Shown piece after piece: positions 9,003 through 17,906 of a DNA stretch of 64,000 nt. The notes beneath the pieces are model-generated. The model did no database searches and was not told the origin of the DNA. It saw only the letters and a list, made by a program, of their open reading frames with translations. The stretch is from contig CAVTXA010000007.1 of the NCBI GenBank assembly GCA_963738545.1, positions 434,001 to 498,000 of the forward strand. The letters run 5' to 3'. How positions within the stretch are numbered: the stretch's first letter is position 1; every line of letters begins with the position of its first letter. Source of the stretch: Bog-756 sp963738545 (lineage in GTDB: Bacteria > Actinomycetota > Acidimicrobiia > Acidimicrobiales > RAAP-2). The translations under genes and the position numbers were made by a program.

Positions 9003-9230
9003 ATGGTCACACCCGAGGCAGCGCAAGTTGGCAGCCGACTCGACGAGCATCACACCCCGGAGACCAACGGGCGCATGCCCGTCTGCCGGAAGTGCGGCGC
9101 CCGCACCGACGCCCCGGCCGGCCACCACCACCGACCGGCCGAACGGGAGCTGGCCCGGTCCGATGACTGGCTGGTGGCCCAGGTGCGCTTGAGTCACATC
9201 CAGTACGCCCGCACTCTCCACCAGCAGTGA
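9003..9230 (+). CDS. Small CxxC protein, function unknown
   Basis: A 75-residue protein with one VCRKCGAR motif (about residues 27-34), followed by a histidine run (GHHHRP). This could be a single zinc knuckle, with Cys-x2-Cys plus histidines as ligands. GGAGC lies just before the ATG. The first 25 residues are polar and the C-terminal 25 are helical-looking. I do not recognise the family. It follows the 37-residue basic protein by 58 bases on the same strand. Confidence 0.5.
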   Translation: MVTPEAAQVGSRLDEHHTPETNGRMPVCRKCGARTDAPAGHHHRPAERELARSDDWLVAQVRLSHIQYARTLHQQ

Positions 9231-9233
9231 GCG

Positions 9234-9275
9234 GACGCCTTCGGGGTTGAGCGGCGTCGGCCGGTGACGACCGGC
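9234..9275. terminator. Two hairpins between converging genes
   Basis: GACGCC (9234-9239) pairs with GGCGTC (9253-9258). Just after it, GCCGGT (9260-9265) pairs with ACCGGC (9270-9275) around a four-base loop. Both lie between the stop of the small CxxC gene and the stop of the minus-strand permease, so they probably end both transcripts. Confidence 0.45.
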
Positions 9276-9279
9276 ACCG

Positions 9280-11703
9280 TCATGGGGCCCGAAGGAGACG
9301 CCCCGGCTTCGAGCGGGCGGCCATGATGGCCGGGCCGAGGGCCAACAGGTTGGCCACGACCAGTACGCCCAGTACCAACGCGGCGACCAGGCCCACCGGC
9401 ACCACGGAGACGGGGATCACCCCGAGGTGGGCGGCGAACAGGTGCCAGGTGGCCCGCCCGGCGATGATGCCCAGCGGGATGCCGATGACGATCCCGACCA
9501 GGGCCACCGTCGTGGCCTGCCAACCCACGGCGGCCACCACCTGTCCGTTCACGAATCCCAGCACCTTCAGCAGTCCGATCTCCCGCCGTCGCCGGGACAC
9601 GCTGACCACGAGTAGATGGGCCAGCGTGGCCGCCCCGAATACGGCCAGCAGCCCCCCGAAGATCAGAGGGAAGTTGACGGCCTCCCCGAAGTTGACCAGC
9701 GACGTGGGTGTGATGGGTAGGGCGGCGATGGAGCGGAAGGTGTCGATATAGCGGGCCACGTCGGCCCGGCCCCGGGGTCCGGCTACCACCCGGATCAGCA
9801 TGCCGCCGCTCTGGTTGCCCAGCACGGCCTGGCGGCAACTGGCCTGGTCCGGTCCCGGGGGGCACGTTGCGCTCACCAGCCCCGAGATGGTCATCAGCGC
9901 CCCGCTGCCCAGGCCGACCGTGCCGCCGAGGACCGGGAAGGCGACCTGGGACACCACCTGGAACGGCACCGTCCGCTTGGCCCCTGACGGCGAGAGGACG
10001 GTGACTCTGATCGTCGAGCCCAGCGACGCGTGGAGCTGGCTCATGGTGGACGATCCGAGGGCGATCTGCCGGTCGCTGACGGGCAGCGTGCCAGTCACGG
10101 CCGAAAAGAGGAGCGGGCCCCGGAGCGGTCGCCCGGCCACCACCCCGACGGCCGTCCCGTCGATGCTGACCTGGGTGGCCAGCCCCCGGGAGATCCCGGT
10201 GACGCTGTGGTCGTGGTCGAGCTTGGCCATGATGGCGTCGTACGTACTCCCGCTGTTGACGGTGAAGTTGAGCTGGTAGCCCTCCCCGTAGAGGACCGGT
10301 GTCGTGGTCAGGTGCGTCAGACTGGAACCGAAGACCAGCGTGGCGCACAGGGCCACCACGGCCAACACCGTGCCCAGCAGGGCGGTGCCCACGGGGACGT
10401 TGGCCCCACCCGTCCTCCGCTCGAGGGCGTTGCGCACGCCGATAAGGGCGCTCGGCGGGGCGCCCACCGCGGCCAGGCGGGTCACCGTGGGCGAGGGGTG
10501 GGTGTACCCGGCCCGGTCTTCGGCGTGGATCCGGCCTGCGGCCCGAGCGGATGGCCAGACGCCGAGGGCCACCACCACCAGCAGGGTGCTCACCGCACCG
10601 AGCAGGAGCACTGGGGTGTCGAAGGTCAGTCCGGTGGAGGACTCGGCCAGGCGTGCCTCCCCCACCGGAGCCATGGGGGACAGCAGGAAGGCGAGGGCCA
10701 GGGCGCCCAGGGATCCGACCACCCCCACCGCCACGGTACGGGTCATGGCCAATCGGAACAGCTGCCGGTGGTCGGTGCCCAACGCCGCCATGGTCGGGTA
10801 CTCCTCGGCCTCCAGGTTGCTCTGGCGGGCCAGGGCCTGGCCCACCACGGCCAGCCCCACCAGCCCGGCCAGGGCGGCCAGGATCCACCAGCCCACGGCC
10901 TGCGGGTGGATGGCCCGCTCGATGGTGGCCACCTGCTCGTCCTCGTCCTGGACCCCCTGGAAGGCGTCGGACGAGAGGGCATTGATCTGGGCGTTGAACC
11001 GGGGGAGGTCCGCCGCCCCGTGCCGCAGCCGGACCAGATAGACCACCCCGTCGGCCACCGTCGGGGCGATCGTCCGGGTGAAGGCCGGGCTGGTGAACAC
11101 CTCGTAGGCCGGGGTGGCCCCGGCCGGCAGGTCGAGTTCGGAGGCCTCGAAGCCCACCACACGGAGGTTGACGCGCGGCCCGGTGGGGGCGGGATAGCTC
11201 CCGGTGGCGTTGTTGTAGGCCTCGGTCTGCGACGCGGCGTACAGCGGCACGTGGATGACCGATCCGAGATGGACGCCGGCGGCCTGGATGAGGTTCTCCG
11301 ACGCCACCACCTCATAGGGATCAGCAGGGTTCGGTTCGCGGCCGGAGACCAGGTTCCAGATGCGGGGCCCGTGTGTCGGGGCGATGATGGAGAACTGGGT
11401 GGGGTTGAGCGGACGGCTGCAGTCACAGACGGGCTGGCCGCTGTCGATGCCCAGGACCCGGGTGTAGGCCGTCACCTCGGGAATGAGCGAGTGCCTGGGC
11501 ACCTGTGTGCCGGCACCGGTGTAGAGCGTGGCGTCGAAGCCGTGGGCGGCCACGAAGTCCGGGAGCGCGGCATCGGTGCGCCGCCCCGCCGACGTGGCGG
11601 CCAGCACGAACCCGCCGACCAGGGCGATCAGGACGGCGATCAGCAACCACGACTTCCAACGGCTCCGACGTTCCGCTCGAAACGTGAATGCGACCGCTCC
11701 CAC
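9280..11703 (-). CDS. FtsX-like ABC transporter permease (MacB/LolCE type)
   Basis: An 807-residue membrane protein with two FtsX-type permease cores. There is one N-terminal helix (about residues 17-37), a large extracytoplasmic domain (about 40-270) containing a CDC cysteine pair, and a block of helices at 275-390. A second helix and extracytoplasmic domain follow (about 440-660), then three C-terminal helices with the typical RRREIGLLKVLGF signature. This is the duplicated architecture of permeases that move lipids, peptides or drugs by the mechanotransmission mode. The ATP-binding partner expected for this family is not adjacent: the upstream gene on the same strand is the TrkA-N/RyR protein. 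The GTG start has a strong GGAGGAGGTGAG site. The substrate is unknown. Confidence 0.85.
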   Translation of the reverse strand: MGAVAFTFRAERRSRWKSWLLIAVLIALVGGFVLAATSAGRRTDAALPDFVAAHGFDATLYTGAGTQVPRHSLIPEVTAYTRVLGIDSGQPVCDCSRPLNPTQFSIIAPTHGPRIWNLVSGREPNPADPYEVVASENLIQAAGVHLGSVIHVPLYAASQTEAYNNATGSYPAPTGPRVNLRVVGFEASELDLPAGATPAYEVFTSPAFTRTIAPTVADGVVYLVRLRHGAADLPRFNAQINALSSDAFQGVQDEDEQVATIERAIHPQAVGWWILAALAGLVGLAVVGQALARQSNLEAEEYPTMAALGTDHRQLFRLAMTRTVAVGVVGSLGALALAFLLSPMAPVGEARLAESSTGLTFDTPVLLLGAVSTLLVVVALGVWPSARAAGRIHAEDRAGYTHPSPTVTRLAAVGAPPSALIGVRNALERRTGGANVPVGTALLGTVLAVVALCATLVFGSSLTHLTTTPVLYGEGYQLNFTVNSGSTYDAIMAKLDHDHSVTGISRGLATQVSIDGTAVGVVAGRPLRGPLLFSAVTGTLPVSDRQIALGSSTMSQLHASLGSTIRVTVLSPSGAKRTVPFQVVSQVAFPVLGGTVGLGSGALMTISGLVSATCPPGPDQASCRQAVLGNQSGGMLIRVVAGPRGRADVARYIDTFRSIAALPITPTSLVNFGEAVNFPLIFGGLLAVFGAATLAHLLVVSVSRRRREIGLLKVLGFVNGQVVAAVGWQATTVALVGIVIGIPLGIIAGRATWHLFAAHLGVIPVSVVPVGLVAALVLGVLVVANLLALGPAIMAARSKPGRLLRAP

Positions 11704-11863
11704 CTCACCTCCTCCCGCGGCGACGACCTACCGGCTCGAGCACCTGGGTCCAGTCTTTCCAGAACTCGGGGAGCCGACAAGGTGGTCAGCCCGCAGACCG
11801 CCCCTCGTGGTAGCACCACCGGACCACAGGCCGCTGCTGAGCGACCACGGTCCAGTCCCCGTC

Positions 11864-13639
11864 CTACCGGACGCGTCGGATGATGAAGCCGGCCTTGGTG
11901 AGGACCTGGGGGATGGACCGCACGTGATGGCGGTCCTCCTCCCGGCTCGCCTCGGGCAGGGCGTCGAAGCTGATGTCGATGAGGGGATGGTGGCGTTCGT
12001 CCCGCGGCCCCCGGGTGAACCCCATGCGCTTCATGTCGACACACCACCGGTCGTGCTCCAACGGGGCCAGGACCTCGACCTCCTCCTCGGTGAAGCAGAA
12101 GCTCTGCCCATCGGGATCGGCCAGCGGTGCGGGAGCCACCACGCACGACAGTCTGATCAGCTTGTCCGAGATGTCGTCGGCCCACATCCGGTTGGACTCG
12201 CGGAGCGCCCGGTTGAGCTGCTCCCAGGGGACGAGGCTGGGATCATCGCGCACGGTCAGGCCGAGACGGCGCTGCTCGTCGCAGTGGAGCTGATGGCCGA
12301 GTCGGGCAATGGTCTCGGTGGCGGTGTGCCCCAACAGGGCCGCCGGCTGCAAGGAGTCGCTGAGCCATCCGAACGCCTCGATGCCGTCCAGCGCCGGCTC
12401 GACCCGGTTCACCGTGCGCCCGATGCCGGCCCCCCGGTCCTCGACGGTGATCACGATCGGCACCTCCGTCCACAGACTCGTCTGCTCACGCAGGTTGAGG
12501 GCCACGGCCAGGGCCTTGGTGTCGCTGGTCATGGCCACGTAGATCCGGTTCACGTCGGCTGGCGCCGAGGCCATGATCCCGGCCGACGCCATGTCGATCT
12601 CCCACGGTTCGATCTGGACACCGGACAGGCCGACGATGCCCGGATGGCGCTCGACCAGAGCGTCATAGGCGAGGGCCGACTCCGGTCCGGCGATGGTCAC
12701 CTGCAGTCGTTCACCCGGCGACCGGTCGACGTTCAGCCATCGGCCGAGCACGCCCATGATCAGGCTCTGGGCCACATCCTCCTGGCCCACGACGAGGACA
12801 TGGTGCGCCCCCGTCTCCTCAGCCACGAAGGGTGGGTGCTCGTCGAGGAGCAGGTCGGCGGCCAGGGCATGGATGTTGACCAGCTCGATCCGGAAGGTCG
12901 ATTCGCGACGATCGACGAAGGCCTGGGCCTTCATGACGTACCAGAGCTCGAAGTCCTCGAACTCCACGATGGCGGTCAGGATGTGGTCGTTGTGTTCGGC
13001 GGAGATGCCGCGTGCGGCGCTGGCGATATCCATGTTGAGGCCGTCGCCCCCGCACACCACGACGAGCAGGGCCGCCCGGCCCACACCGGCCTGACGCAGG
13101 ATGTGATGGTCGCTGGCGTCACCCACCAGCACCCGGATGCCGCGCTCCTTGCATCCCCTGATGGCCACGTTGTTGACGTCGGCCTCCACCACCACCACCT
13201 GCCATCCGGCATCGGCGAAGGACCGGGCGATACGAAAGCCGGCCGAGCCCAGGCCGGCCACGACCACGTGCCACCGGAGTCGCCGGATCCAGAGCCGGTT
13301 GAGCTGATCACGGTAGAGGGCCAGGACGGCGGCCAGAGCGGCGTAGCCGATGACCAGGGGGGCCAAGTAGCGGGCGAACTCGAGGAAGTTGTTCGACTGG
13401 TCGGGGACACTGCCCTCGAGGGTGAACAGCTGCAGTGTCCGGTAGACCGAATCGGAGAACGGATCGTGCCGGTAGGCCCGGACGTAGCCGATCATCCCGA
13501 GCACGAGGGCGGCGATGGCCACCACGGCCAGCAGCGCCGGCCGCCACCGCTTCCACCGTCCCACGACATGGTCCGACCAGAGGGTCCGGGCCCGGATCCG
13601 ACGGTCCGAAGCCTTGTGGTTGAGCATGTCCACGTACAT
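11864..13639 (-). CDS. Two-helix membrane protein with TrkA-N (RCK) and RyR domains
   Basis: A 591-residue protein with an unusual build. Membrane helices lie at about residues 33-53 and 91-109. Between them is DSVYRTLQLFTLEG (63-76), which sits where a potassium channel would have its pore loop but lacks a TVGYG filter. A TrkA-N/RCK Rossmann domain starts at 123, with GLGSAG at 129-134 and an acidic VVEAD strand end. A second Rossmann-like segment starts near 279 (VLVVG). Residues about 470-582 form a RyR (ryanodine-receptor repeat) domain: WEQLNRALRESNRMWADDI, then LEHDRWCVDMKRMGFTRG and HPLIDISFDALPE. Known family work links prokaryotic RyR domains to sensing of nucleotide-like ligands. 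A ligand-gated channel or sensor at the membrane is inference. Confidence 0.85.
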   Translation of the reverse strand: MYVDMLNHKASDRRIRARTLWSDHVVGRWKRWRPALLAVVAIAALVLGMIGYVRAYRHDPFSDSVYRTLQLFTLEGSVPDQSNNFLEFARYLAPLVIGYAALAAVLALYRDQLNRLWIRRLRWHVVVAGLGSAGFRIARSFADAGWQVVVVEADVNNVAIRGCKERGIRVLVGDASDHHILRQAGVGRAALLVVVCGGDGLNMDIASAARGISAEHNDHILTAIVEFEDFELWYVMKAQAFVDRRESTFRIELVNIHALAADLLLDEHPPFVAEETGAHHVLVVGQEDVAQSLIMGVLGRWLNVDRSPGERLQVTIAGPESALAYDALVERHPGIVGLSGVQIEPWEIDMASAGIMASAPADVNRIYVAMTSDTKALAVALNLREQTSLWTEVPIVITVEDRGAGIGRTVNRVEPALDGIEAFGWLSDSLQPAALLGHTATETIARLGHQLHCDEQRRLGLTVRDDPSLVPWEQLNRALRESNRMWADDISDKLIRLSCVVAPAPLADPDGQSFCFTEEEVEVLAPLEHDRWCVDMKRMGFTRGPRDERHHPLIDISFDALPEASREEDRHHVRSIPQVLTKAGFIIRRVR

Positions 13640-14117
13640 CGGTCAAGACGGGCCGTTGGACCGACGACGGGTGCGGCCCACGACGATCGACACCTTCATG
13701 CCGACACCCCGGTGCGCGCCGTGCCCGCCGGCCAAGGTGCGGCTCACCCCCGAGCGCGCCGGGTGATGTCCGAGGTCCCGGTGCGGACCGTTCGCCACGA
13801 GGAGGACGCGGGACGTGGGTTTCGATGCAGCCCTGTCCCCACCGATGCTGTCCACCGCACCCTCCACCGTGCGCTGCGTGAGCCGGCCCTCGCCAGCAGT
13901 CCATCGACCCAGCGCTCGGAGCGGAGTATAGGTCTGGGTCAATTGGGCGACAACCGTGTCACCGCGGGAAGTCCCTGGTGGCAGAGGTGTCCCGTGGTGG
14001 TGGGGTGATCCGGTTGCCGTGCCCAGGAGAGCGCCCAATGAGGCCGCCGTGGGTCGACGGCACGCTGCTCTCGGGCCGTGCGTGCCCCGCCAGTGGCCGC
14101 CGACCGCCCATATTCCT
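13640..14117. other. Intergenic region without a recognisable gene
   Basis: About 480 bases separate the divergent RyR-domain gene and the sulfate operon. Both strands have open frames, but they are arginine-rich GC-driven frames with no start supported by a ribosome site and no family signature. Apart from the promoter of the sulfate operon at the right end, nothing convincing was seen. Confidence 0.4.
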
Positions 14118-14162
14118 AGTAACCCTACTGACTTGACAAATTCCAGTGATTTGGCCTGGAAT
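14118..14162 (+). promoter_or_regulatory. Promoter and candidate operator of the sulfate transport operon
   Basis: TTGACA (14133-14138) and TGGAAT (14157-14162) are 18 bases apart. The start codon GTG at 14170 lies seven bases later, so the mRNA is probably leaderless. Just upstream is a short palindrome, AGTA-ACCC-TACT (14118-14129), immediately before the -35 box. It is placed where a sulfur- or cysteine-responsive regulator could bind. No regulator gene is nearby. Confidence 0.5.
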
Positions 14163-14169
14163 AGGGCCC

Positions 14170-15201
14170 GTGCGAACTCCACTGAGTCATCTGTCGTCCC
14201 GCAAGCTCCGGATCGGCGGTGGTGCCGCGCTCCTCGGCCTGACCCTCGCCGTGGGAGCGGCCATCCCGGCCACGGCCGGTGCCGCTACCGGCTCGGTGGC
14301 CCTGGTGGCCTACTCGACCCCGAAGCCGGCCTACGCCGCCCTCATCAAGGCGTTCAACGCCACCTCGGCCGGGTCAGCGGTGACCTTCTCGCAGTCGTTC
14401 GGCGCCTCGGGCTCCCAGTCCACCGCCGTGGCCGACGGCCTCCCCGCCGACGTGGTCAACTTCTCCCTCGAGCCCGACATGACCAAGTTGGTCAAGGCCG
14501 GCATCGTCTCTTCCAAATGGAGCGCCACCCCGACCAAGGGCATGGTGACCAACTCCATCGTCTCGTTCGTCGTCCGCAAGGGGAATCCCAAGCACATCAC
14601 CAACTGGTCCAGCCTGATCCAGAGCGGCGTCGGGGTCATCACCCCCAACCCGTTCAGCTCGGGCAGCGCCAAGTGGAACCTCATGGCGGCCTACGGTGCC
14701 CAGCTCAACCAGGGCAAGTCGAAGGCCCAGGCCACCGCCTATCTGACCAAGCTGTTGAAGAACACGGTGGCCCAACCGTCCAGCGCCTCCACCGCCCTGC
14801 AGACCTTCCTGTCCGGCGAGGGTGACGTGCTGCTCGACTACGAGGACGACGCCCTCTACGCCCAGAAGCAGGGCGAGCCCATCACCATCATCACCCCGCC
14901 CCAGACCATCCTCATCCAGAACCCCATCGCCGTCTCGCTGAAGGCCACCAACCCATCGGCGGCCAAGGCCTTCGTGGCCTACCTGCTCTCACCCGCCGGT
15001 CAGAAGGTCTGGGGCCAACAGGGCTACCGGCCGGTGCTACCCAACGTGGCTGCCCAGTTCACCTTCCCCAAGCCCAAGGTCCTCTTCACCATCGCCAGCC
15101 TGGGCGGCTGGACCAAGGTCAACACGATCTTCTTCACGCCCAGCACCGGTGTGGTGGCGAAGATCGAGCAGGGGCTCGGTGTCTCCACCTCCAGTAGCTG
15201 A
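14170..15201 (+). CDS. Sulfate/thiosulfate ABC transporter substrate-binding protein
   Basis: A 343-residue exported solute-binding protein of the CysP/Sbp family. It has a Sec signal (hydrophobic stretch about residues 17-37 ending ATAGA) and the family's VALVAYSTPKPAYAALIKAF, QSFGASGSQ, ADVVNFSLEPDM and NPFSSGSAKWN segments that surround the bound oxyanion. It captures sulfate or thiosulfate outside the membrane and passes it to the two permeases encoded next. The start at 14170 fits the promoter, which would give a leaderless message; a GTG eight codons upstream lies inside the promoter. No lipobox is visible, so release or other anchoring is possible. Confidence 0.9.
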   Translation: MRTPLSHLSSRKLRIGGGAALLGLTLAVGAAIPATAGAATGSVALVAYSTPKPAYAALIKAFNATSAGSAVTFSQSFGASGSQSTAVADGLPADVVNFSLEPDMTKLVKAGIVSSKWSATPTKGMVTNSIVSFVVRKGNPKHITNWSSLIQSGVGVITPNPFSSGSAKWNLMAAYGAQLNQGKSKAQATAYLTKLLKNTVAQPSSASTALQTFLSGEGDVLLDYEDDALYAQKQGEPITIITPPQTILIQNPIAVSLKATNPSAAKAFVAYLLSPAGQKVWGQQGYRPVLPNVAAQFTFPKPKVLFTIASLGGWTKVNTIFFTPSTGVVAKIEQGLGVSTSSS

Positions 15202-16060
15202 GGCTGAGCGGCTCTCGGTTCCCGCCACCCTGGCCGGGGCGGGCGCCGCCCCGCGACACCGGCACCGCGGCCGGCGGGCCGTCGCCAGGGTGGCCGGCCC
15301 CACCTTGGCCGTCACCTATCTCAGCCTGTTGGTGGTGCTGCCGCTGGCCGCCCTGGTCACCCACGCCTTCAGCGGGGGGTGGGGGGCGTTCTGGTCGGCA
15401 GTGAGCCAGCCCGAGGCCGTGGCCGCCTTCAAGCTGACCCTGGTGTCGTCGCTCGCCATCGCCGCCTTCAACGGGGTGGCCGGTCTGGTCATCGCCTGGG
15501 TGCTGGTCCGGGACGACTTCCGGGGGAAACAGCTCGTCAACGCCGTCATCGACCTTCCCTTCGCCCTCCCCACCATCGTGGCCGGCCTCACCCTGCTCAC
15601 CCTCTACGGACCCACGAGCCCCTTCCACCTCGACGTGGCCGACACCCGGTGGGGGATCCTCTTCGCCCTGGCCTTCGTCACCCTTCCCTTCTCCGTGCGG
15701 TCGGTCCAGCCGGTACTGGCCGAGTTGGACCGCGAGACCGAGGAGGCGGCCGCCTCCCTCGGAGCGTCGTCGACCCGGGTCCTGTGGCGCATCATCCTCC
15801 CCAGCCTGGCCCCGGCCATGCTGGCCGGGGCCGGCCTGGCCTTCGCCCGGGCCATCGGCGAGTACGGCTCGGTCGTGCTCATCTCCGGCAACGTCCCGTT
15901 CAAGACCGAAGTGTCGTCGTCGTGGATCTTCAGCCTGTCGCAGAGCGACCAGCTCGGGGCGGCGGCGGCCGTCTCGGTGGTGCTGGTGGCCATCGCCCTG
16001 GTCGTCCTCCTGCTCATCGGCCTCCTGCGGCGACGGTTCAACGTCAGTGAGGCGATATGA
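15179..16060 (+). CDS. cysT: Sulfate ABC transporter permease subunit CysT
   Basis: A 293-residue membrane protein, the first of two permeases of the sulfate importer. About six helices follow a 35-residue arginine-rich cytoplasmic N-terminus. The cytoplasmic EAA loop, which contacts the ATPase, is EEAAASLGASSTRVLWRIILP, and FALPTIVAGLTL is typical for CysT. GTG at 15179 is chosen because AGGGG lies seven bases upstream. It overlaps the end of the binding-protein gene by 23 bases, so translation is probably coupled. A GTG ten codons earlier is open but has no ribosome site. Confidence 0.9.
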   Translation: MSPPPVAEAERLSVPATLAGAGAAPRHRHRGRRAVARVAGPTLAVTYLSLLVVLPLAALVTHAFSGGWGAFWSAVSQPEAVAAFKLTLVSSLAIAAFNGVAGLVIAWVLVRDDFRGKQLVNAVIDLPFALPTIVAGLTLLTLYGPTSPFHLDVADTRWGILFALAFVTLPFSVRSVQPVLAELDRETEEAAASLGASSTRVLWRIILPSLAPAMLAGAGLAFARAIGEYGSVVLISGNVPFKTEVSSSWIFSLSQSDQLGAAAAVSVVLVAIALVVLLLIGLLRRRFNVSEAI

Positions 16061-16073
16061 CCCGGGGAACCGC

Positions 16074-16949
16074 ATGACCGGCCGCTGGCGCTGGCCCCTA
16101 CGGATCATGGCCCTCGGCTACCTGGGCTTCTTGGTGGTCATCCCGGTGGGATCCATCTTCTACCGGGCCTTCCAGCACGGGTTCGGGGCCGCCTGGGACG
16201 CCGTCACCACACCCGACGCCGTGCACGCCCTGTGGCTGACCTTCCTGGTCGTCATCATCGCCGTGCCGCTGGACACGGTATTCGGGGTGGGCGTCGCCCT
16301 CATCCTGTCCCGGCACCGGTTCCCCGGAGCCTGGCTGCTCGACGCCTTCGTCGACCTCCCTTTGGCCGTCTCACCGGTGGTGGTGGGCATCGCCCTGATC
16401 CTCGTCTACGGCAAGACCGGCTGGTTCGGCAACTGGTTGGATGCCCACGGCATCACCATCATCTTCTCGTTGCCGGGCATCGTGATGGCGTCGGCCACCG
16501 TCGCCCTGCCCTATGTGGTCCGCGAGGTGCTTCCCGTCCTCCAAGAGATCGGCACCGACCAGGAGCAGGCCGCCACCACCCTCGGGGCGTCTCCCTTCAC
16601 GGTGTTCCGCAGGATCACCCTCCCCTCGATCCGCCGGAGCCTGGCCTACGGCGTGACCCTGACCACGGCCCGGGTCATCGGTGAGTTCGGAGCCGTGGCC
16701 GTGGTGTCCGGCCTGGTGGCCGGTCGGACCGAGACGATGACCCTGTTCATCCAGGACGGGGTGGAGAACCTCGACCTCGTGGCCGCCTACGCTGGCGCCG
16801 TCATCCTGGCCCTGGTCGCCCTCGGCGTCCTCGCTGTGGTGGGCGCCGACCGCAAAGAACGGACAACGGAGAGGAGGAAGCCCCGATGGCGATCACGATC
16901 CGATCCGTCTCCAAGCGATTCGGAACGGCCGTTGCTCTCGACGACGTAA
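16074..16949 (+). CDS. cysW: Sulfate ABC transporter permease subunit CysW
   Basis: A 291-residue second permease of the importer with six helices. Its EAA loop is EQAATTLGASPFTVFRRITLPSI, and DLPLAVSPVVVGIALIL is typical of CysW. ATG at 16074 follows GGGGAA and lies 13 bases after the CysT stop. The C-terminal 35 residues are polar and basic and read through the start of the ATPase gene, giving a 64-base overlap, longer than usual. This tail may be neutral read-through or may contribute to coupling. Confidence 0.9.
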   Translation: MTGRWRWPLRIMALGYLGFLVVIPVGSIFYRAFQHGFGAAWDAVTTPDAVHALWLTFLVVIIAVPLDTVFGVGVALILSRHRFPGAWLLDAFVDLPLAVSPVVVGIALILVYGKTGWFGNWLDAHGITIIFSLPGIVMASATVALPYVVREVLPVLQEIGTDQEQAATTLGASPFTVFRRITLPSIRRSLAYGVTLTTARVIGEFGAVAVVSGLVAGRTETMTLFIQDGVENLDLVAAYAGAVILALVALGVLAVVGADRKERTTERRKPRWRSRSDPSPSDSERPLLSTT

Positions 16950-17866
16950 GTCTCGAGGTGCCTGACGGATCCCTCACGGCTTTGCTGGGTCCGAGCGGGG
17001 GCGGCAAGTCGACCCTGCTCCGGGTGGTGGCCGGCCTGGAGGTCCCCGACTCGGGGACCATCGAGTTCGACGGGGAGGACGTCACCAACGTCCCGGTCCG
17101 CGACCGGGGCATCGGCTTCTGCTTCCAGCACTACGCCCCGTTCCGTCATCTCACCGTGCGACGCAACGTGGCCTTCGGCCTCGAGGTGCGCAAACGGCCC
17201 AAGGACGAGATCCGGGCCAAGGTGGATGAGCTCCTCGATCTGGTCAAGATCGACCACCTGGCCGACCGCTACCCGTCCCAGCTGTCGGGGGGCCAGCGCC
17301 AACGCATGGCCCTGGCCCGAGCCCTGGCCATCGAACCCCAGCTCCTGTTGTTGGACGAGCCCTTCGGTGCCCTCGATGCCCAGGTCCGCCAGGAGCTCCG
17401 GGTCTGGCTGCGGGACCTGCACGAGAAGATTTCCGTCACCACGGTCCTGGTCACCCACGACCAGGAGGAGGCCATGGAGGTCGCCGACCACCTGGCCATC
17501 ATCAACGAGGGACGGCTGGAGCAGATCGGCCACCCGGCCGAGATGTACGACCATCCGAGCAACGAGTTCGTCATGAAGTTCCTCGGCCCGGCCACCCAGC
17601 TCGACGGGGTGTGGGTCCGTCCCCACGACCTGGTCGTCCACCGGGACCCGGGTGCCGGGGATTACGCCGGCCGGGTGGAGCGAGTCACCCTGCTCGGCTT
17701 CGAGGTGCGGGTGGACGTGGCCATGGATCGGGGCGAACCGACCTGGGTACAGCTGAGCCGGGGCGCAGCTACCGAGCTCGGGCTCTCCCCCGGTGACCCG
17801 GTGTGGATCTCGCGTGCCGGTACCGGGACGCAGCGACGTCCCCTGAGCGAGGCCGTCGTTCCCTGA
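16886..17866 (+). CDS. cysA: Sulfate ABC transporter ATP-binding protein CysA
   Basis: A 326-residue ATPase that drives the sulfate importer. Walker A is GPSGGGKST (about residues 33-41), the ABC signature is LSGGQRQRMALARAL (about 132-146), Walker B is LLLLDEPFGALDAQ, and the switch histidine is in VTHDQEEA. A shortened TOBE-like regulatory end follows residue 240. GAGAGGA is eight bases before the ATG. It is the last gene of the binding protein - CysT - CysW - CysA operon. Sulfate reduction genes are not in the window. Confidence 0.93.
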   Translation: MAITIRSVSKRFGTAVALDDVSLEVPDGSLTALLGPSGGGKSTLLRVVAGLEVPDSGTIEFDGEDVTNVPVRDRGIGFCFQHYAPFRHLTVRRNVAFGLEVRKRPKDEIRAKVDELLDLVKIDHLADRYPSQLSGGQRQRMALARALAIEPQLLLLDEPFGALDAQVRQELRVWLRDLHEKISVTTVLVTHDQEEAMEVADHLAIINEGRLEQIGHPAEMYDHPSNEFVMKFLGPATQLDGVWVRPHDLVVHRDPGAGDYAGRVERVTLLGFEVRVDVAMDRGEPTWVQLSRGAATELGLSPGDPVWISRAGTGTQRRPLSEAVVP

Positions 17867-17906
17867 GCCGCGCCCACCAGGCACGGTGCCCCCTACGGGC
17901 TACCGC

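Noticed and set aside
11903..13639. Ordinary potassium channel or TrkA subunit
   Set aside because: The pore region lacks a TVGYG-type filter and a RyR domain is present, so a plain K+ channel label would be misleading.
11528..14008. 826-codon plus-strand frame opposite the RyR-domain gene
   Set aside because: No recognisable domain, biased composition, and the opposite gene has clear TrkA-N and RyR motifs.
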